A stretch of DNA of 64,000 nt from Solimicrobium sp043758755 (GTDB lineage Bacteria > Pseudomonadota > Gammaproteobacteria > Burkholderiales > Burkholderiaceae_D), in the NCBI GenBank assembly GCA_043758755.1, contig JAYVMW010000058.1, positions 17,656 to 81,655 on the forward strand, read 5' to 3'. The stretch's first letter is position 1, and every line of letters begins with the position of its first letter. Made by a program: the position numbers and the translations under genes. The notes under the pieces were generated by a model, which was not told the origin of the DNA, ran no database searches, and saw nothing but the letters and a program-made list of their open reading frames with translations. Below are positions 9,526 through 18,052 of this stretch, piece by piece.

Positions 9526-10164
9526 TCAAATCAGATGGTTATCCGTAGCGTAGCGGGCCAGCTGCACATTGTTTTTCAACCCGGTTTTTTCGAGTATGCG
9601 TGCCCGGTAGGTAGTAATGGTGCTGGCGCTTAAGTTGAGTGTGACGGCAATGGTAGTCAGTGCGTCTCCGGCGGCCAGCATGCGCAGTACTTCCAGTTCG
9701 CGGTTGGTCAGCAGATCATGCTGGTGGGTTTTTTCGCCGCGAAATACATTGACCAGTGCTTCTGACATGGCAGGACTGACAAATTTGCCGCCGTCAGCAA
9801 CTTTCTTGATGGCGCCAACCACGGTGGCGACATCACTGTTTTTGGAAAGAAAACCGGACGCACCCAGTTTGATGGCGCGAATGCCATAAATTTCTTCTTC
9901 GTACATGCTGAAAATTAATATCGCGATTTGCGGCTTTTCACTCAGCATGCGTTTGATCAGGTCCAGTCCGGGTTTGTCGGGCAGACCCAGATCAACCAGT
10001 GCCACATCGAAGTCCTGCTCACGAATCAGAGTGAGCGCTTCCCTTGCCGTGGCGGCTTCACCGGTGACTTCAATGCCACAATCACTGGTTAACATCAATC
10101 GAATTCCGTTACGTACCACTTCGTGATCATCGACCAGCAGCAGCGAGATTTTTTTTTCAGTCAT
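9526..10164 (-). CDS. LuxR-family (NarL/FixJ-type) response regulator
   Basis: 212-residue DNA-binding response regulator. The start at 10164 (MTEKKISLLLVDD) is preferred over upstream in-frame Met codons because it begins exactly at the receiver fold and overlaps the kinase gene end by 8 bp. The receiver (residues 6-120) has the acidic pair D12-D13 and phosphoacceptor D58 in VALVDLGLP. A LuxR-type helix-turn-helix covers about residues 148-205 (LTNRELEVLRMLAAGD). It is co-transcribed with the PAS histidine kinase upstream of it and is that kinase's likely partner. Confidence 0.93.
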   Translation of the reverse strand: MTEKKISLLLVDDHEVVRNGIRLMLTSDCGIEVTGEAATAREALTLIREQDFDVALVDLGLPDKPGLDLIKRMLSEKPQIAILIFSMYEEEIYGIRAIKLGASGFLSKNSDVATVVGAIKKVADGGKFVSPAMSEALVNVFRGEKTHQHDLLTNRELEVLRMLAAGDALTTIAVTLNLSASTITTYRARILEKTGLKNNVQLARYATDNHLI

Positions 10165-12259
10165 TGGGCTGATCCACAGGAAGTAGCAGGGACAGCAATG
10201 TGCCGTGTCCGGTATCGGCAATCGCGACGGTGCCGCCCAAAAACTGAATGCGCTCCAACATGCCGGTAATGCCCCACGATTTTTTATCCGGGGTACGTGT
10301 GGCATCGATACCGATGCCATTGTCTTCAATCTCCATGCAGATCAACCCGTCGCGCGCAGTCAGGCGAATGCTGACTTCAGTGGCCTGAGCGTGACGCATC
10401 ACGTTGGTCAGCGATTCCTGCGCGATCCGGAACAGCGCGGTGCTGCGGTCCGGATCCAGGGCGGTGCCGGACACGGCGCAATCCATGCTGACCGTGCACT
10501 TGATTTCAGTGCGGGTCTGTATCTGTTTCGCATACCATTCCAGCGCGGCCCAGATACCAAGCTGGTCCAGGACACTGGGGCGCAGTTCGGTAATGACCTT
10601 GCGTACCGTCTCCACGGCCGAATCCAGGAGGGCGGTGGCTTCCAGCAGGCGCTTGTTTGGTGCCTGGCCCCGGACATTTTCTTCATGCAGGGCCACCGAC
10701 AGATTGGCTTTGACTCCGGTGAGCATACTGCCGAGTTCATCGTGGATTTCGCGTGCAATCCGGATCCGTTCCTGCTCCTTGATCGTATTCTGATGGGCCA
10801 GCAACCCGCGCAACTGATTCTGATAAGACCTTATTTCGCTTTCAGCCAGTTTTTGCAGGGATCGGTCGCGTACGATGACGGTATATAATTTTTTCTGCGC
10901 TGTTTTGAAGTACGAAATGGTAGCTTCCAATGGAAATTCAGTTCCGTCGGCGCGGATTCCCATGACGGAATTCGCCATGCTCATTGCGCGCGACTGACGA
11001 TCCCCGCTACCGAATTCCTGCACATGCATACGGTGTGAATCCGCAAACCGTGGTGGAATAATCAAATCAAGCGGCGCGCCGATGGCCGCTTCAATGCTGA
11101 GGCCAAACATGTTCGCCGCAGCCGGATTAAATAATTCGATACGGTAATTCTCGTTGACAGTAATGATCGCGTCGCGGGCCGATTCAAAAAAACCATTCAG
11201 AAGTCGCTCATTTTCGCTCAGTTTAATTTCGGCAAGTCTGCGCTTGGTAATGTTGTCGGTTGAAATGATGATGCCGCCAATCACACCGTTCTGATCCAGC
11301 CATGGTTGCAGCGCCCAGTTCAGCCAGTGGCGGTTTCCATCAGCTGTTACCCAGGTATCTTCATTGTTTCGCAGCACAGCACCTTCCATGCCAAGCTGAT
11401 GGAAACGCTTCCATTCTTGAGGAAAATCCGTGTGCAGCTCATAATGATTCAATCCGATAATGCTGTCGCGTCCGCACCCGAATTCCTTGAGCCAGTCGTC
11501 ACTGCAGGCCAGATAGTTCATCTCGAGATCAAACATGGCAATGCTGACCGGTGCATGCTGAATGAACGAGGCCAGTTGCCCGCGTGTGTGGAGCAGGTGG
11601 GAGTTGGCTGACTCCAGTTCAGTTTTGGTTCGTTTGAGCTTTTCGTGGTTGGCCTGCAATTCAAGTTGCGCGCGGCTGCGTTCCGTGATGTCAGTCAGCA
11701 CGACACGGATTTCCGGCTCCATCCGGGCATTCAGAACTACCGATGCGTCCAGCGAAACCCAGACCACAGAACCGCCTTTGCGGATCATGCGCAATTCGCA
11801 CCGCTGGGTCGCGCCAGGTTCGGTGAGTTGCCGGTTCAGCAGATAATAAATATCGCGATCTTCCTTGAAGACGAAATTGATGAATGGCTTTCCAGTTAAT
11901 TCATTGCGCGGCATCCACAATATGGCCGCCGCGGTCAGATTGCTCTGTAACAGAGCGCCGTCTCTGGAGATGGTGCAATAACCGACCGGTGCCAGATCAC
12001 ACAGTTCAAAATAGTGCGCGCGAACGGTTTCCAATTCAGACTGTATTCTGCGCAGTTCTTCGTTCTGCATCTCAAGTTCGATCTGGTGCACGCGCAGTTC
12101 GTGCAGCATATTCCGGACATCAGCATGCGACAGGGCCGTCATATCTTCATTCGGATTTTGATAGCGATTGCCAAACAGTGCTTCAGCCTGGGCGCGAAGT
12201 TTCTGACTGCCGTCGGTCGGTGAATTATCTGCTTCGGAAGGCTTCAGTGGTTTATCCAT
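10157..12259 (-). CDS. Cytoplasmic PAS-sensor histidine kinase (HisKA_3/NarX-DesK type)
   Basis: 700 residues without obvious membrane spans. A coiled-coil start (about 50-80) leads to three PAS domains (about 82-195, 225-340, 350-465), each followed by a typical PAC end (VVLTDITER, IISTDNITK, VIVRDRSLQ). The dimerisation domain has the phosphoacceptor H506 in AREIHDELG, the motif of NarX/DesK-type kinases, and the HATPase has DNGIGID and GITGMLER. The best-fitting phosphotransfer partner is the LuxR-type regulator encoded downstream with an 8-bp overlap. A cofactor such as heme or flavin in a PAS domain would fit an oxygen/redox sensor but cannot be read from the sequence. A second, membrane-bound paralogue lies at 33870-36020. 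Confidence 0.93.
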   Translation of the reverse strand: MDKPLKPSEADNSPTDGSQKLRAQAEALFGNRYQNPNEDMTALSHADVRNMLHELRVHQIELEMQNEELRRIQSELETVRAHYFELCDLAPVGYCTISRDGALLQSNLTAAAILWMPRNELTGKPFINFVFKEDRDIYYLLNRQLTEPGATQRCELRMIRKGGSVVWVSLDASVVLNARMEPEIRVVLTDITERSRAQLELQANHEKLKRTKTELESANSHLLHTRGQLASFIQHAPVSIAMFDLEMNYLACSDDWLKEFGCGRDSIIGLNHYELHTDFPQEWKRFHQLGMEGAVLRNNEDTWVTADGNRHWLNWALQPWLDQNGVIGGIIISTDNITKRRLAEIKLSENERLLNGFFESARDAIITVNENYRIELFNPAAANMFGLSIEAAIGAPLDLIIPPRFADSHRMHVQEFGSGDRQSRAMSMANSVMGIRADGTEFPLEATISYFKTAQKKLYTVIVRDRSLQKLAESEIRSYQNQLRGLLAHQNTIKEQERIRIAREIHDELGSMLTGVKANLSVALHEENVRGQAPNKRLLEATALLDSAVETVRKVITELRPSVLDQLGIWAALEWYAKQIQTRTEIKCTVSMDCAVSGTALDPDRSTALFRIAQESLTNVMRHAQATEVSIRLTARDGLICMEIEDNGIGIDATRTPDKKSWGITGMLERIQFLGGTVAIADTGHGTLLSLLLPVDQPND

Positions 12260-12672
12260 TGTTTATGTCATATTCAGCAAACAGGTCGGCTGATTTCCAG
12301 TGCGTTGAACTACCTGACAACAGACGGGCTTTCTGGTGCGTTGAACAAGCAATTGCCGCAAGAAAACTTAACATTCTTCAATAATTGTAATCCCAACATT
12401 CGCCAATCTGGCGATATCTGTCAGTTATTTGTTATAAGAGTGATCTAAATCAACTTTATCCGGCCTGATTCTCGAGTGTGTTGCACAAGGGCAGAGCGCT
12501 GTAGGGGAACCACTACAAAACGGCTATGAGTTTGCGCTACAGCACTTTGCTATTTGTATTGATTCTATATAAAGGGTGAGTTCGATAAGCTTCAGAATTG
12601 TGGAATACAGCAATTTATTACGTCACTAAAATTTTTTCCGATTCTCCTCATTTCATTGAAAGCGATCTCATC
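12260..12672. other. Intergenic region between PAS kinase and fnr-like gene
   Basis: About 410 bp between divergent genes. It holds one near-perfect FNR-type palindrome (12440-12453) and AT-rich stretches suitable for promoters (TATTTGTATTGATTCTATAT around 12551-12570). A TTG codon at 12598 opens the fnr-like frame early, but the extra residues match no FNR family N-terminus. No other gene was seen. Confidence 0.6.
12440..12453. promoter_or_regulatory. FNR-type palindrome between kinase operon and fnr-like gene
   Basis: GTGATCTAAATCAA differs from TTGAT-N4-ATCAA at one position. It lies 226 bp before the fnr-like ATG and 187 bp before the kinase ATG. No good -10 hexamer stands 28.5 bp away in either direction, so it may act as an operator or distal site rather than a class II activator site. 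Confidence 0.45.
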
Positions 12673-13455
12673 ATGTTACTGACCATGCCGACGATACAGT
12701 CAAACAGTGATTCAACTCATGAGTCATCCGATACGCTGCCGCAGAAGTCTGTCAACCAGCACAAATTGTGGTCGGACAGCGTCGATATAGGCAGTTTTTT
12801 AAATATTTCTCTGCCTGAAATTCAGCATGGGGACAAGCATCATTTTCAGCACATTACGCTCAAACATGGACAGCGTGTGTATCGGCTGGGGCAAGAATTT
12901 GATGCCATCTATTTTGTTTACTCCGGCTTTTTGAAAACAGTGATGTTTGATGAGTTTGGCAGTGAGCAGGTGCTGAATTTTCCCATGCGCGGCGATGTGC
13001 TGGGCCTGGAAAGCATGCATTCGGACCAGTACAAATTCGAGGTAGTAGCCCTGTCTGACTGTAACGTCATTGTGATTCCATATAAAAGTTTTCTGGAACT
13101 CAGTCATAAATATGAACAGGTTGAGCAATCCATGTATGAAATGATCAGCAAAGAACTGGCTTGTCAGCACGTGAGAATGTCCATGTTGGGCAAAGTCAGC
13201 GCGGAAGCCCGCGTTTGCCAGTTTTTGGTGATGCTGTCGAACCGTTTTCTGGAGCTGGGTTATTCAAGATGCGAGTATCTGTTGCGCATGACACGTCAGG
13301 AAATCGGCAACTATCTGGGCATCACGCTGGAGACCGTCAGTCGCATACTGTCGTCACTCAATGAAAGTGGCGTAGTCAAAGTGCATCAGAAAAGTATTTG
13401 CATCAACGATATTGAAGCCTTGAAAAATCTGTCGCTCACAGCCAAATCCGACTGA
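12673..13455 (+). CDS. CRP/FNR-family transcriptional regulator lacking the Fe-S cysteines (FixK-like)
   Basis: 260-residue regulator. The cyclic-nucleotide-binding-type beta roll spans about residues 50-150, the dimer helix 150-185, and the winged helix-turn-helix 195-255. The recognition helix LETVSRILSSL keeps E220, S223 and R224, the residues with which FNR reads TTGAT half-sites. The FNR N-terminal cysteine cluster is absent: where FNR has three cysteines this protein reads KLWSDSVDIGSFLNISLPE, and the position of the fourth ligand (FNR C122) is Ile. The first cysteine is C130. It therefore should not carry the O2-sensing cluster and resembles FixK/DNR-type proteins. The start at 12673 is a judgement; 12685 is possible. 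A terminator follows directly. Confidence 0.9.
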   Translation: MLLTMPTIQSNSDSTHESSDTLPQKSVNQHKLWSDSVDIGSFLNISLPEIQHGDKHHFQHITLKHGQRVYRLGQEFDAIYFVYSGFLKTVMFDEFGSEQVLNFPMRGDVLGLESMHSDQYKFEVVALSDCNVIVIPYKSFLELSHKYEQVEQSMYEMISKELACQHVRMSMLGKVSAEARVCQFLVMLSNRFLELGYSRCEYLLRMTRQEIGNYLGITLETVSRILSSLNESGVVKVHQKSICINDIEALKNLSLTAKSD

Positions 13456-13476
13456 GTTACAGATCCGCAATTAAAA

Positions 13477-13510
13477 ACGTATGCAGTGCAGAGCTGCATA
13501 CGTTTTTTAC
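13477..13510 (+). terminator. Rho-independent terminator after the fnr-like gene
   Basis: A perfect 10-bp stem (ACGTATGCAG / CTGCATACGT) with a 7-base loop followed by TTTTTT, 21 bp after the stop codon. The run of T also contains the stop codon of a small reverse-strand reading frame. Confidence 0.85.
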
Positions 13511-13674
13511 TGCCTGATAGGTTTTTGCATCCAGCGGTTCTCTTTACGCAACCGCGCAATGCCGCGCGCCATCTGTTGCGGCGTAGTTACCTTAACCTTT
13601 ACTTCAACCTTTTCCTCAACCTTTAACTGTTGCTGTTTTTCCAGTTCTTCATGCCGTTCCATTTTCTGGGCCAT
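13507..13674 (-). CDS. Possible small basic protein (55 aa)
   Basis: A 55-codon frame starting MAQKMERHEELEKQQQ and ending RKENRWMQKPIRQ, rich in Lys, Glu and Val with a short repetitive KVEEKVEVKVKV stretch. The ATG directly follows the stop codon of another tiny frame (13675-13779) and has GAGG just upstream. It is convergent with the fnr-like gene and shares its terminator. I recognise no family. It may be a real small protein or chance. Confidence 0.4.
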   Translation of the reverse strand: MAQKMERHEELEKQQQLKVEEKVEVKVKVTTPQQMARGIARLRKENRWMQKPIRQ

Positions 13675-13779
13675 TTACCTCTTTGCATCAGCCATGACGG
13701 CGGCTGACCACTTGTCCCAGGCACCGGTCTGCGCCGTTGTGCAGGTGAAAGAATACTTTTCTATTGACGCGAATTTCAT
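13675..13779 (-). CDS. Possible 34-residue small protein upstream of the 55-aa frame
   Basis: Frame starting MKFASIEKYSFTCTTAQ and ending ADAKR, whose TAA is followed immediately by the ATG of the next small frame. The AWDKWSAAVMADAKR end looks protein-like, and the two frames could be one gene split by a stop codon. The ribosome-binding site is poor, and the FNR-type site at 13788-13801 lies only 8 bp upstream, so transcription in this direction is uncertain. Confidence 0.25.
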   Translation of the reverse strand: MKFASIEKYSFTCTTAQTGAWDKWSAAVMADAKR

Positions 13780-13787
13780 ATCCGAAT

Positions 13788-13828
13788 TTATCCGGGATCA
13801 AAATCCGGACGGTCGCAAAAATTAGTAT
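13788..13828 (+). promoter_or_regulatory. Class II FNR-type promoter of the BON-domain gene
   Basis: TTATCCGGGATCAA (13788-13801; right half perfect, left half TTATC) is followed by the -10 hexamer TAGTAT at 13823-13828. Palindrome centre to first base of the hexamer is 28.5 bp, matching an activator centred at -41.5. The predicted start near 13836 leaves a 26-nt leader before the GTG start. Confidence 0.6.
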
Positions 13829-13861
13829 GAACTGTCCGCTGCATTTTTATGGAGACGAATT

Positions 13862-14515
13862 GTGACCTCTGACAGTGAATTACAACGTACGGTAATTGAT
13901 GAGCTGCGCTGGAACCCGGTTGTCGATGCCAGCCATGTCGGTGTGATCGTCAAAGACGGCATTGTTACTCTCAGTGGCTATGTGACGAGCTATATCCAAA
14001 AGAAAAATGCCACCAGCGCGATCAAACACATTCCCCACGTTAAAGCAGTCATTGATGACGTGGAGCTCAAATTGCCGAGCGCGGCACAGCGCAGTGATCC
14101 GGATCTGGCCGAATCGGCGCTTGAATTGCTGGGACTGAATGTGCTGCTGCCCAGCGCAGCAATTCTGGTGACGGTTGATGAGGGCTGGATCGTTCTGAAT
14201 GGTATGGTTGACTGGCAGTATCAGCGCGCGGCAGCCGAAGATTCGGTCAAGTGTCTGATTGGAGTCAGAGGCATAATCAATAAAGTGACCATCAGGTCAA
14301 GCGCGACCCCGGTTGATGTCAAATCCATGATTGAGCATGCCCTGCTGCGCAATGCGCAGATTGACGCTGCGCACATTACCGTTGAAACCACGGATGGCAA
14401 GGTGACGCTGGGAGGTTATGTACGGTCATGGACGGAGAAAGAGCAGGCCGAAACGGCTGCCTGGTCTGCGCCGGGCATTTCCAAAGTTGAAAACAGAATC
14501 AGTATTGCCCCGTGA
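13862..14515 (+). CDS. Cytoplasmic triple BON-domain protein
   Basis: 217-residue protein built of three BON domains (about residues 5-72, 78-145, 150-216), each with the GIVTLSGYV-like core (GIVTLSGYV, GWIVLNGMV, GKVTLGGYV). BON domains bind phospholipid surfaces; in OsmY and related stress proteins they are periplasmic, but no signal peptide is visible here. The GTG start at 13862 is favoured by GGAGACGAATT just upstream; an ATG at 13849 is out of frame. It sits directly downstream of a class II FNR-type promoter, consistent with a stress role. Confidence 0.88.
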   Translation: MTSDSELQRTVIDELRWNPVVDASHVGVIVKDGIVTLSGYVTSYIQKKNATSAIKHIPHVKAVIDDVELKLPSAAQRSDPDLAESALELLGLNVLLPSAAILVTVDEGWIVLNGMVDWQYQRAAAEDSVKCLIGVRGIINKVTIRSSATPVDVKSMIEHALLRNAQIDAAHITVETTDGKVTLGGYVRSWTEKEQAETAAWSAPGISKVENRISIAP

Positions 14516-14640
14516 ATCGACCACTCGGGCCTGCAATGGGCACATGTTTGATGCACTATTGACGAAGAATAATTCGCCGCCAAAGGTATGGGTGTAATTT
14601 GACTGTGGAGGGTTTGCGTCTGTAAATGCCTGGAGTACCT

Positions 14641-15849
14641 ATGTCAGAAAAACACAATCATTCATCCGACCTGCGCGGTATCGGCAGACTGACGATTGAA
14701 GCGATAATCGGCCTTACCGATATGGTTGAAGCGGCCCATCTGTATTTTCTCAAGGGTGCCACCGATTTTGCCGCTCCGGTGCACAAGCCGCTGTCCGGTG
14801 CTACCACGCTGGTGTACCGGCAGATCCGCAAAATCACCCACATGGCCGGCTCCGGCATCGACACGCTGCTGAACTGGCTCACCCCGCTACTGGTCAATAA
14901 TCAGGGATGGACCGGACGGGATGCGGTCATTGCCATGCTCAATGGCGTCATGGGTGACCATCTGCATGAAACCGGCAATCCGCTCGCAATTGACATGGCG
15001 CTGCGCTACCGTGGTCAGGACATTCCAGCTGACCGGCAGGAAATGCTGGCATTGATGCCGCAGCTGAATGGTCGGATTCTGGTATTGCTGCATGGCCTGT
15101 GCATGAGTGATCTGCTATGGAATCGCAATCAACATGACCATGGCGCAGCGCTGGAACGGGATTGTGGTGTGACACCGGTGTACCTGCGTTTCAACAGTGG
15201 CCTGCACGTCTCAACCAACGGACGTCAACTGGCCGCTCAGCTGGAGGATCTGGTACGAAATTGGCCGGTACCGGTTGAAGAAATTGTGTTGCTCGGCTAC
15301 AGCATGGGCGGCATGCTCTCGCGCAGTGCTTTTTATTACGCTACCGAGGCGCATCTGGCATGGCCGGCACTGGTGTCCAAATTCCTGTTTTTGGGAACGC
15401 CGCATCACGGCGCGCCGCTGGAACGCGGCGGTCACTGGTTTCATCTGCTGCTCAGAAACAATGCCTATCTGGCGCCTTTTTCCGATCTGGGCCGAATTCG
15501 CAGTGCCGGCATTACCGACCTGCGATACGGCAATTTACTGGATCAGGACTGGGAAGGGCTGGACCGTTTTGAGCACACCGGCGATGTCCGCATTCCGGTG
15601 CCACTGCCAAAATCGGTAGCCTGTTACGCACTGGCAGTCACGGTCGGAAAGCGCAGCACCGATATGCGCAATCGCTTGCTCGGTGACGGTCTGGTACCGA
15701 TCCACAGTGCTTTTGGGGTCCATGAAAATGCCAGGTTGAACCTGAAGTTCAAACCGGAAAACAAGTTGGTCCTGCACGGTCTGAATCATCTGGATTTACT
15801 GAGCAGCGGTGAGGTGTACCAGCAGATCCGCAACTGGTTGAGCGACTGA
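14641..15849 (+). CDS. Alpha/beta-hydrolase (lipase/esterase-like)
   Basis: About 402 residues; the start at 14641 (MSEKHNHSS) is chosen because CTGGAG lies 6-11 bp upstream, while the in-frame Met at 14626 lacks a site. The hydrolase core begins near residue 145 (RILVLLHGLCMSD, oxyanion region) and contains the nucleophile elbow GYSMGG followed by FLFLGTPHHGAP, a layout seen in PGAP1/triacylglycerol-lipase-like esterases. The catalytic His is probably in HGLNHLDLL near the C-terminus. No signal peptide. Its place just before the acyl-CoA reductase and wax genes suggests turnover of storage lipid, which is inference. Confidence 0.82.
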   Translation: MSEKHNHSSDLRGIGRLTIEAIIGLTDMVEAAHLYFLKGATDFAAPVHKPLSGATTLVYRQIRKITHMAGSGIDTLLNWLTPLLVNNQGWTGRDAVIAMLNGVMGDHLHETGNPLAIDMALRYRGQDIPADRQEMLALMPQLNGRILVLLHGLCMSDLLWNRNQHDHGAALERDCGVTPVYLRFNSGLHVSTNGRQLAAQLEDLVRNWPVPVEEIVLLGYSMGGMLSRSAFYYATEAHLAWPALVSKFLFLGTPHHGAPLERGGHWFHLLLRNNAYLAPFSDLGRIRSAGITDLRYGNLLDQDWEGLDRFEHTGDVRIPVPLPKSVACYALAVTVGKRSTDMRNRLLGDGLVPIHSAFGVHENARLNLKFKPENKLVLHGLNHLDLLSSGEVYQQIRNWLSD

Positions 15850-15852
15850 CAT

Positions 15853-15893
15853 TTGCGGCTGATCAAAGTGCAGCTGCATGCCGGGCAGATAAT
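15853..15893 (+). promoter_or_regulatory. Class II FNR-type promoter of the acyl-CoA reductase gene
   Basis: TTGCGGCTGATCAA (15853-15866) has a perfect right half and a degenerate left half. The -10 hexamer GATAAT (15888-15893, five of six matches) begins 28.5 bp from its centre. The predicted start near 15901 leaves about 46 nt before the ATG at 15947. Confidence 0.5.
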
Positions 15894-15946
15894 TAAGCGC
15901 TGCTATTTCTTTCAGTTAATGATGCTTATCTTGAACAGGATGGATC

Positions 15947-17947
15947 ATGCATTACTTTGTTACCGGCGCTACCGGATTCATCGGCAGGCGTCTGGTCAGG
16001 AAGTTACTCACGCACAGTGACAGTGTGGTTTATTTTCTGGTGCGCACAGCCAGTCTGGGCAAGGTGCCGGAGCTGCAGGTGTACTGGGACGTTGCAAGCC
16101 AGCGCGCCATTCCGGTGTGCGGTGCTCTGGACCAGCCGCTGCTTGGTATCTCTGAGGCAGATCTGCAGCTTCTGACCGATAACGTCGATCATTTTTTTCA
16201 TCTGGCTGCGATTTATGACCTGAATGTCGATGAGCAAAGTCAGATCAGGGTCAACGTGGAGGGCACGCGTCACACGGTGGCCCTTGCCAACACGGTCCGG
16301 GCCAGACACTTCCATCATGTCAGTTCGATTGCCGCAGCCGGTCTGTACAAGGGCGTATTTCGGGAAGACATGTTTGAAGAGGCCGAACAGCTGCAGCATC
16401 CTTACTTTCTGACCAAGCACAACGGTGAAAAAATCGTGCGCCATGAAGCGGCGATTCCGTTTCGGATTTACCGGCCCGGCATGGTGGTGGGCGATTCGGT
16501 GACCGGTGTGGCCGATAAAATCGATGGTCCGTATTATTTTTTCAAATTCATTCAGCGCCTGCGTCAGATTCTGCCGCAGTGGATGCCGATGCTGGGTCTG
16601 GAAGGCGGGCGCATCAATATTGTGCCGGTTGATTTCGTGGTCAACGCCATGGATCACATTGCCCATCTCCCGGATCGTGACGGGCAATGTTTTCATTTGA
16701 CCGATTCCAATCCGATGCGGGTTGGCGACGTGCTCAATACCTTTGCACGGGCCGCCCATGGCCCGAGCTTTACGGTGCGCGTGAATGCGGCACTGTTCAA
16801 TTTTGTCCCCTCATATATCAAACAGGGCCTGCTGGCACTGACGCCGATCCGGAAAATCAGGAATGCCGTTCTGAGCGATCTGGGCATTCCGGAAACGATG
16901 CTGCAGTTTATTAATTATCCGACCCGGTTTGATAACCGCAACGCACTTGACGCACTCCAGGGCAGCCAGATTGAGTGCCCGGAACTGGACCAGTATGCTG
17001 CCAACCTCTGGGATTACTGGGAACGCCATCTGGATCCGGCGCTGTTGATTGACCATAGCCTCAAGGGTCAGGTGGCCGGAAAAAATGTGTTGATTACCGG
17101 CGGTTCCTCGGGCATCGGGCTGGCGCTGGCGCACCGGCTGGCCGAAGCCGGGGCCCATACCATCATCTGCGCACGCGGCGCCGACAGGCTGGAAGCAGCC
17201 AGAAGTGAAATTGCCGCACGCGGCTTTGCCGTGACCACCTATCAGGTTGATCTGTCCGATCTGGCGCAGTGCCGGCAACTGGTCGCGACACTGCTGGCCA
17301 GGCACGGCAAAATCGATTTTCTGGTCAACAATGCCGGCCATTCGATCCGGCGCAGCATTGAAGCCAGTTTCGAGCGCTTCCATGACTATGAGCGTCTGAT
17401 GCAGCTGAACTACTTTGGCGCGCTGTGTCTGATCATGGGGCTACTGCCGGCCATGACACAACAGAAGTCCGGACAGATCATCAATATTTCCTCGATCGGG
17501 GTGCTGACCAATGCGCCGCGCTTTTCTGCCTATGTCGCCTCCAAGGCCGCGCTGGATGCCTGGACCCGTTGCGCAGCCTCTGAATTTTCTGATCTCGGCA
17601 TCAAATTCACCACCATCAACATGCCGCTGGTGAAGACACCCATGATTGCTCCGACCCGACTGTATGCCAACGTGCCGACCCTGAGCGCGCGGGAAGCAGC
17701 CGAACTGGTGGTAGAGGCCATCGTCTATAAACCGGTCTGCATTGCAACGCGTCTGGGCCGCACCGGGCAAGTCGTGCATGCGCTCATGCCGCGCATTGCC
17801 CAGATCATTATGAACACCAGTTTTCGCATGTTTCCGGATTCCGATGTCGGGCATGGACAGCAAGGCGGTGCAGAATCTGCCAAGGACGTGAATATGAATG
17901 CTGATCAATATGCGATGCAGCAGATTCTGCGCGGTCTGCATTTTTAA
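15947..17947 (+). CDS. Two-domain SDR protein, probable fatty acyl-CoA reductase (alcohol-forming)
   Basis: 666 residues holding two Rossmann SDR modules. The N-terminal module (1-370) is of the extended, NAD-binding-4/male-sterility type with TGATGFIG at residues 6-13 and the catalytic YFLTK. The C-terminal classical SDR (about 380-630) has TGGSSGIG, NNAG, the serine in NISSIG and YVASK. This size and order match the alcohol-forming reductases described from Marinobacter (Maqu_2507 type) and mycobacterial AcrA1, which reduce acyl-CoA via the aldehyde to the fatty alcohol. The downstream acyl-CoA ligase and wax ester synthase supply its substrate and use its product. Other SDR fusion functions cannot be excluded. 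Confidence 0.82.
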   Translation: MHYFVTGATGFIGRRLVRKLLTHSDSVVYFLVRTASLGKVPELQVYWDVASQRAIPVCGALDQPLLGISEADLQLLTDNVDHFFHLAAIYDLNVDEQSQIRVNVEGTRHTVALANTVRARHFHHVSSIAAAGLYKGVFREDMFEEAEQLQHPYFLTKHNGEKIVRHEAAIPFRIYRPGMVVGDSVTGVADKIDGPYYFFKFIQRLRQILPQWMPMLGLEGGRINIVPVDFVVNAMDHIAHLPDRDGQCFHLTDSNPMRVGDVLNTFARAAHGPSFTVRVNAALFNFVPSYIKQGLLALTPIRKIRNAVLSDLGIPETMLQFINYPTRFDNRNALDALQGSQIECPELDQYAANLWDYWERHLDPALLIDHSLKGQVAGKNVLITGGSSGIGLALAHRLAEAGAHTIICARGADRLEAARSEIAARGFAVTTYQVDLSDLAQCRQLVATLLARHGKIDFLVNNAGHSIRRSIEASFERFHDYERLMQLNYFGALCLIMGLLPAMTQQKSGQIINISSIGVLTNAPRFSAYVASKAALDAWTRCAASEFSDLGIKFTTINMPLVKTPMIAPTRLYANVPTLSAREAAELVVEAIVYKPVCIATRLGRTGQVVHALMPRIAQIIMNTSFRMFPDSDVGHGQQGGAESAKDVNMNADQYAMQQILRGLHF

Positions 17948-17983
17948 TGCGTGACTCTGACAGGCGTTATTCGGGGGTAACCT

Positions 17984-18024
17984 TTGACGGATATCAATAC
18001 CGTGCCGTAATGTCTATTTACACT
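17984..18024 (+). promoter_or_regulatory. Class II FNR-type promoter of the acyl-CoA ligase gene
   Basis: TTGACGGATATCAA (17984-17997), both halves matching TTGAC/ATCAA, with the -10 hexamer TACACT at 18019-18024, again 28.5 bp from the palindrome centre. The predicted start near 18032 supports translation from the ATG at 18053 or 18056, not from the TTG at 18029. Confidence 0.7.
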
Positions 18025-18052
18025 CAAGTTGTCGACTAACCATGTTGAGAAA

